This document shows, piece after piece, positions 5,824 to 5,940 of a DNA stretch of 5,940 nt. Numbering within the stretch: position 1 is the first letter of the stretch; the number at the start of each line of letters is the position of its first letter. The stretch comes from Rhodobacterales bacterium UBA3077 (GTDB lineage Bacteria > Pseudomonadota > Alphaproteobacteria > Rhodobacterales > Rhodobacteraceae). Made by a program: the position numbers and the translations under genes. The notes beneath the pieces were generated by a model. That model did no database searches, was not told the origin of the DNA, and worked only from the letters and a program-made list of their open reading frames with translations. The stretch spans positions 1 to 5,940 of the forward strand of contig DFBP01000036.1 of NCBI GenBank assembly GCA_002366685.1, in the 5' to 3' direction.

Positions 5824-5940
5824 TTAGCTTTCACGTAGCTCCCGTGAACGATTTGCCGCAGCCGCAACCGTTTGCCTGATAAGCGGTTTAAGCCCTGTTT
5901 CAGGGTCCATCAACACACGAAGGCCAGCCTCGGTGGTCCC
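5824..5940 (-). CDS. proC: Pyrroline-5-carboxylate reductase, C-terminal fragment (cut by window edge)
   Basis: The last 38 residues and TAA stop of a gene entering from the right edge. The enzyme reduces 1-pyrroline-5-carboxylate to L-proline with NAD(P)H. The visible part starts with GTTEAGLRVL, which fits the end of the invariant SPGGTT motif of ProC followed by the helix carrying AGL/AAL and a leucine-rich stretch. It ends with a charged helix, VAAAANRSRELRES, like the AxxRSxEL tail of alphaproteobacterial ProC. The helices after SPGGTT belong to the dimerisation domain. Only the motif half is in the window, so the assignment rests on about forty residues and is good but not certain. The gene lies 93 bases upstream of csaA on the same strand; the rest lies beyond base 5940. 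Confidence 0.82.
   Translation of the reverse strand, partial: GTTEAGLRVLMDPETGLKPLIRQTVAAAANRSRELRES

Noticed and set aside
5893..5905. CCCTG-TTT-CAGGG hairpin near the right edge
   Set aside because: A five-base stem with a three-base loop inside the proC coding region, common by chance and with no T tract after it.

Overview
The window reads as ordinary, densely packed chromosome of an alphaproteobacterium, most likely a Rhodobacterales-like marine or soil lineage. This placement is an inference from protein style: an alphaproteobacterial HisN-type phosphatase, a Na/Pi-cotransporter-like protein with a PhoU tail, a lipoprotein SleB-type hydrolase and a proC-csaA neighbourhood. The sequence is moderately GC-rich and composition looks even throughout. 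I see no insertion sequence, phage gene, CRISPR array or sign of recent transfer. No stretch over 300 bases lacks a gene; the largest gap is the 142-base divergent region at 3194-3335.

Left part (36-3193, all minus strand). Read in transcription order, hisN (histidinol-phosphatase, start 3193) overlaps by ATGA the gene for a Na/Pi-cotransporter-like protein with a C-terminal PhoU-like domain (2426-783). After 70 bases comes tRNA-Val(UAC) (712-637), preceded by a plausible promoter of its own. Only 22 bases after the encoded CCA begins a histidine-phosphatase family gene (614-36), so tRNA and mRNA are probably made on one transcript.

Middle part (3194-4423, plus strand). From the divergent regulatory region run a small lipoprotein of the SleB/Hydrolase_2 cell-wall hydrolase family (3336-3818) and, 26 bases on, tdk (thymidine kinase, 3845-4423).

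Right part (4420-5940, minus strand). The C-terminus of proC enters at the right edge and stops at 5824. After 93 bases holding a TTGACA-type promoter candidate comes csaA (5730-5398), whose stop codon is part of the Shine-Dalgarno of a D-2-hydroxyacid dehydrogenase (5388-4420). That gene converges with tdk, the two sharing a palindromic TTAA that supplies both TAA stops.

Functionally these are housekeeping genes: proline and histidine synthesis, thymidine salvage, 2-ketoacid reduction, phosphate handling, envelope maintenance, and translation or protein quality. I found no candidate for a wholly new system. What deserves a second look is gene architecture: the tRNA-mRNA unit, the shared-stop convergent pair, the stop/SD fusion, and the ATGA coupling of a phosphatase to a phosphate-transporter-like protein.
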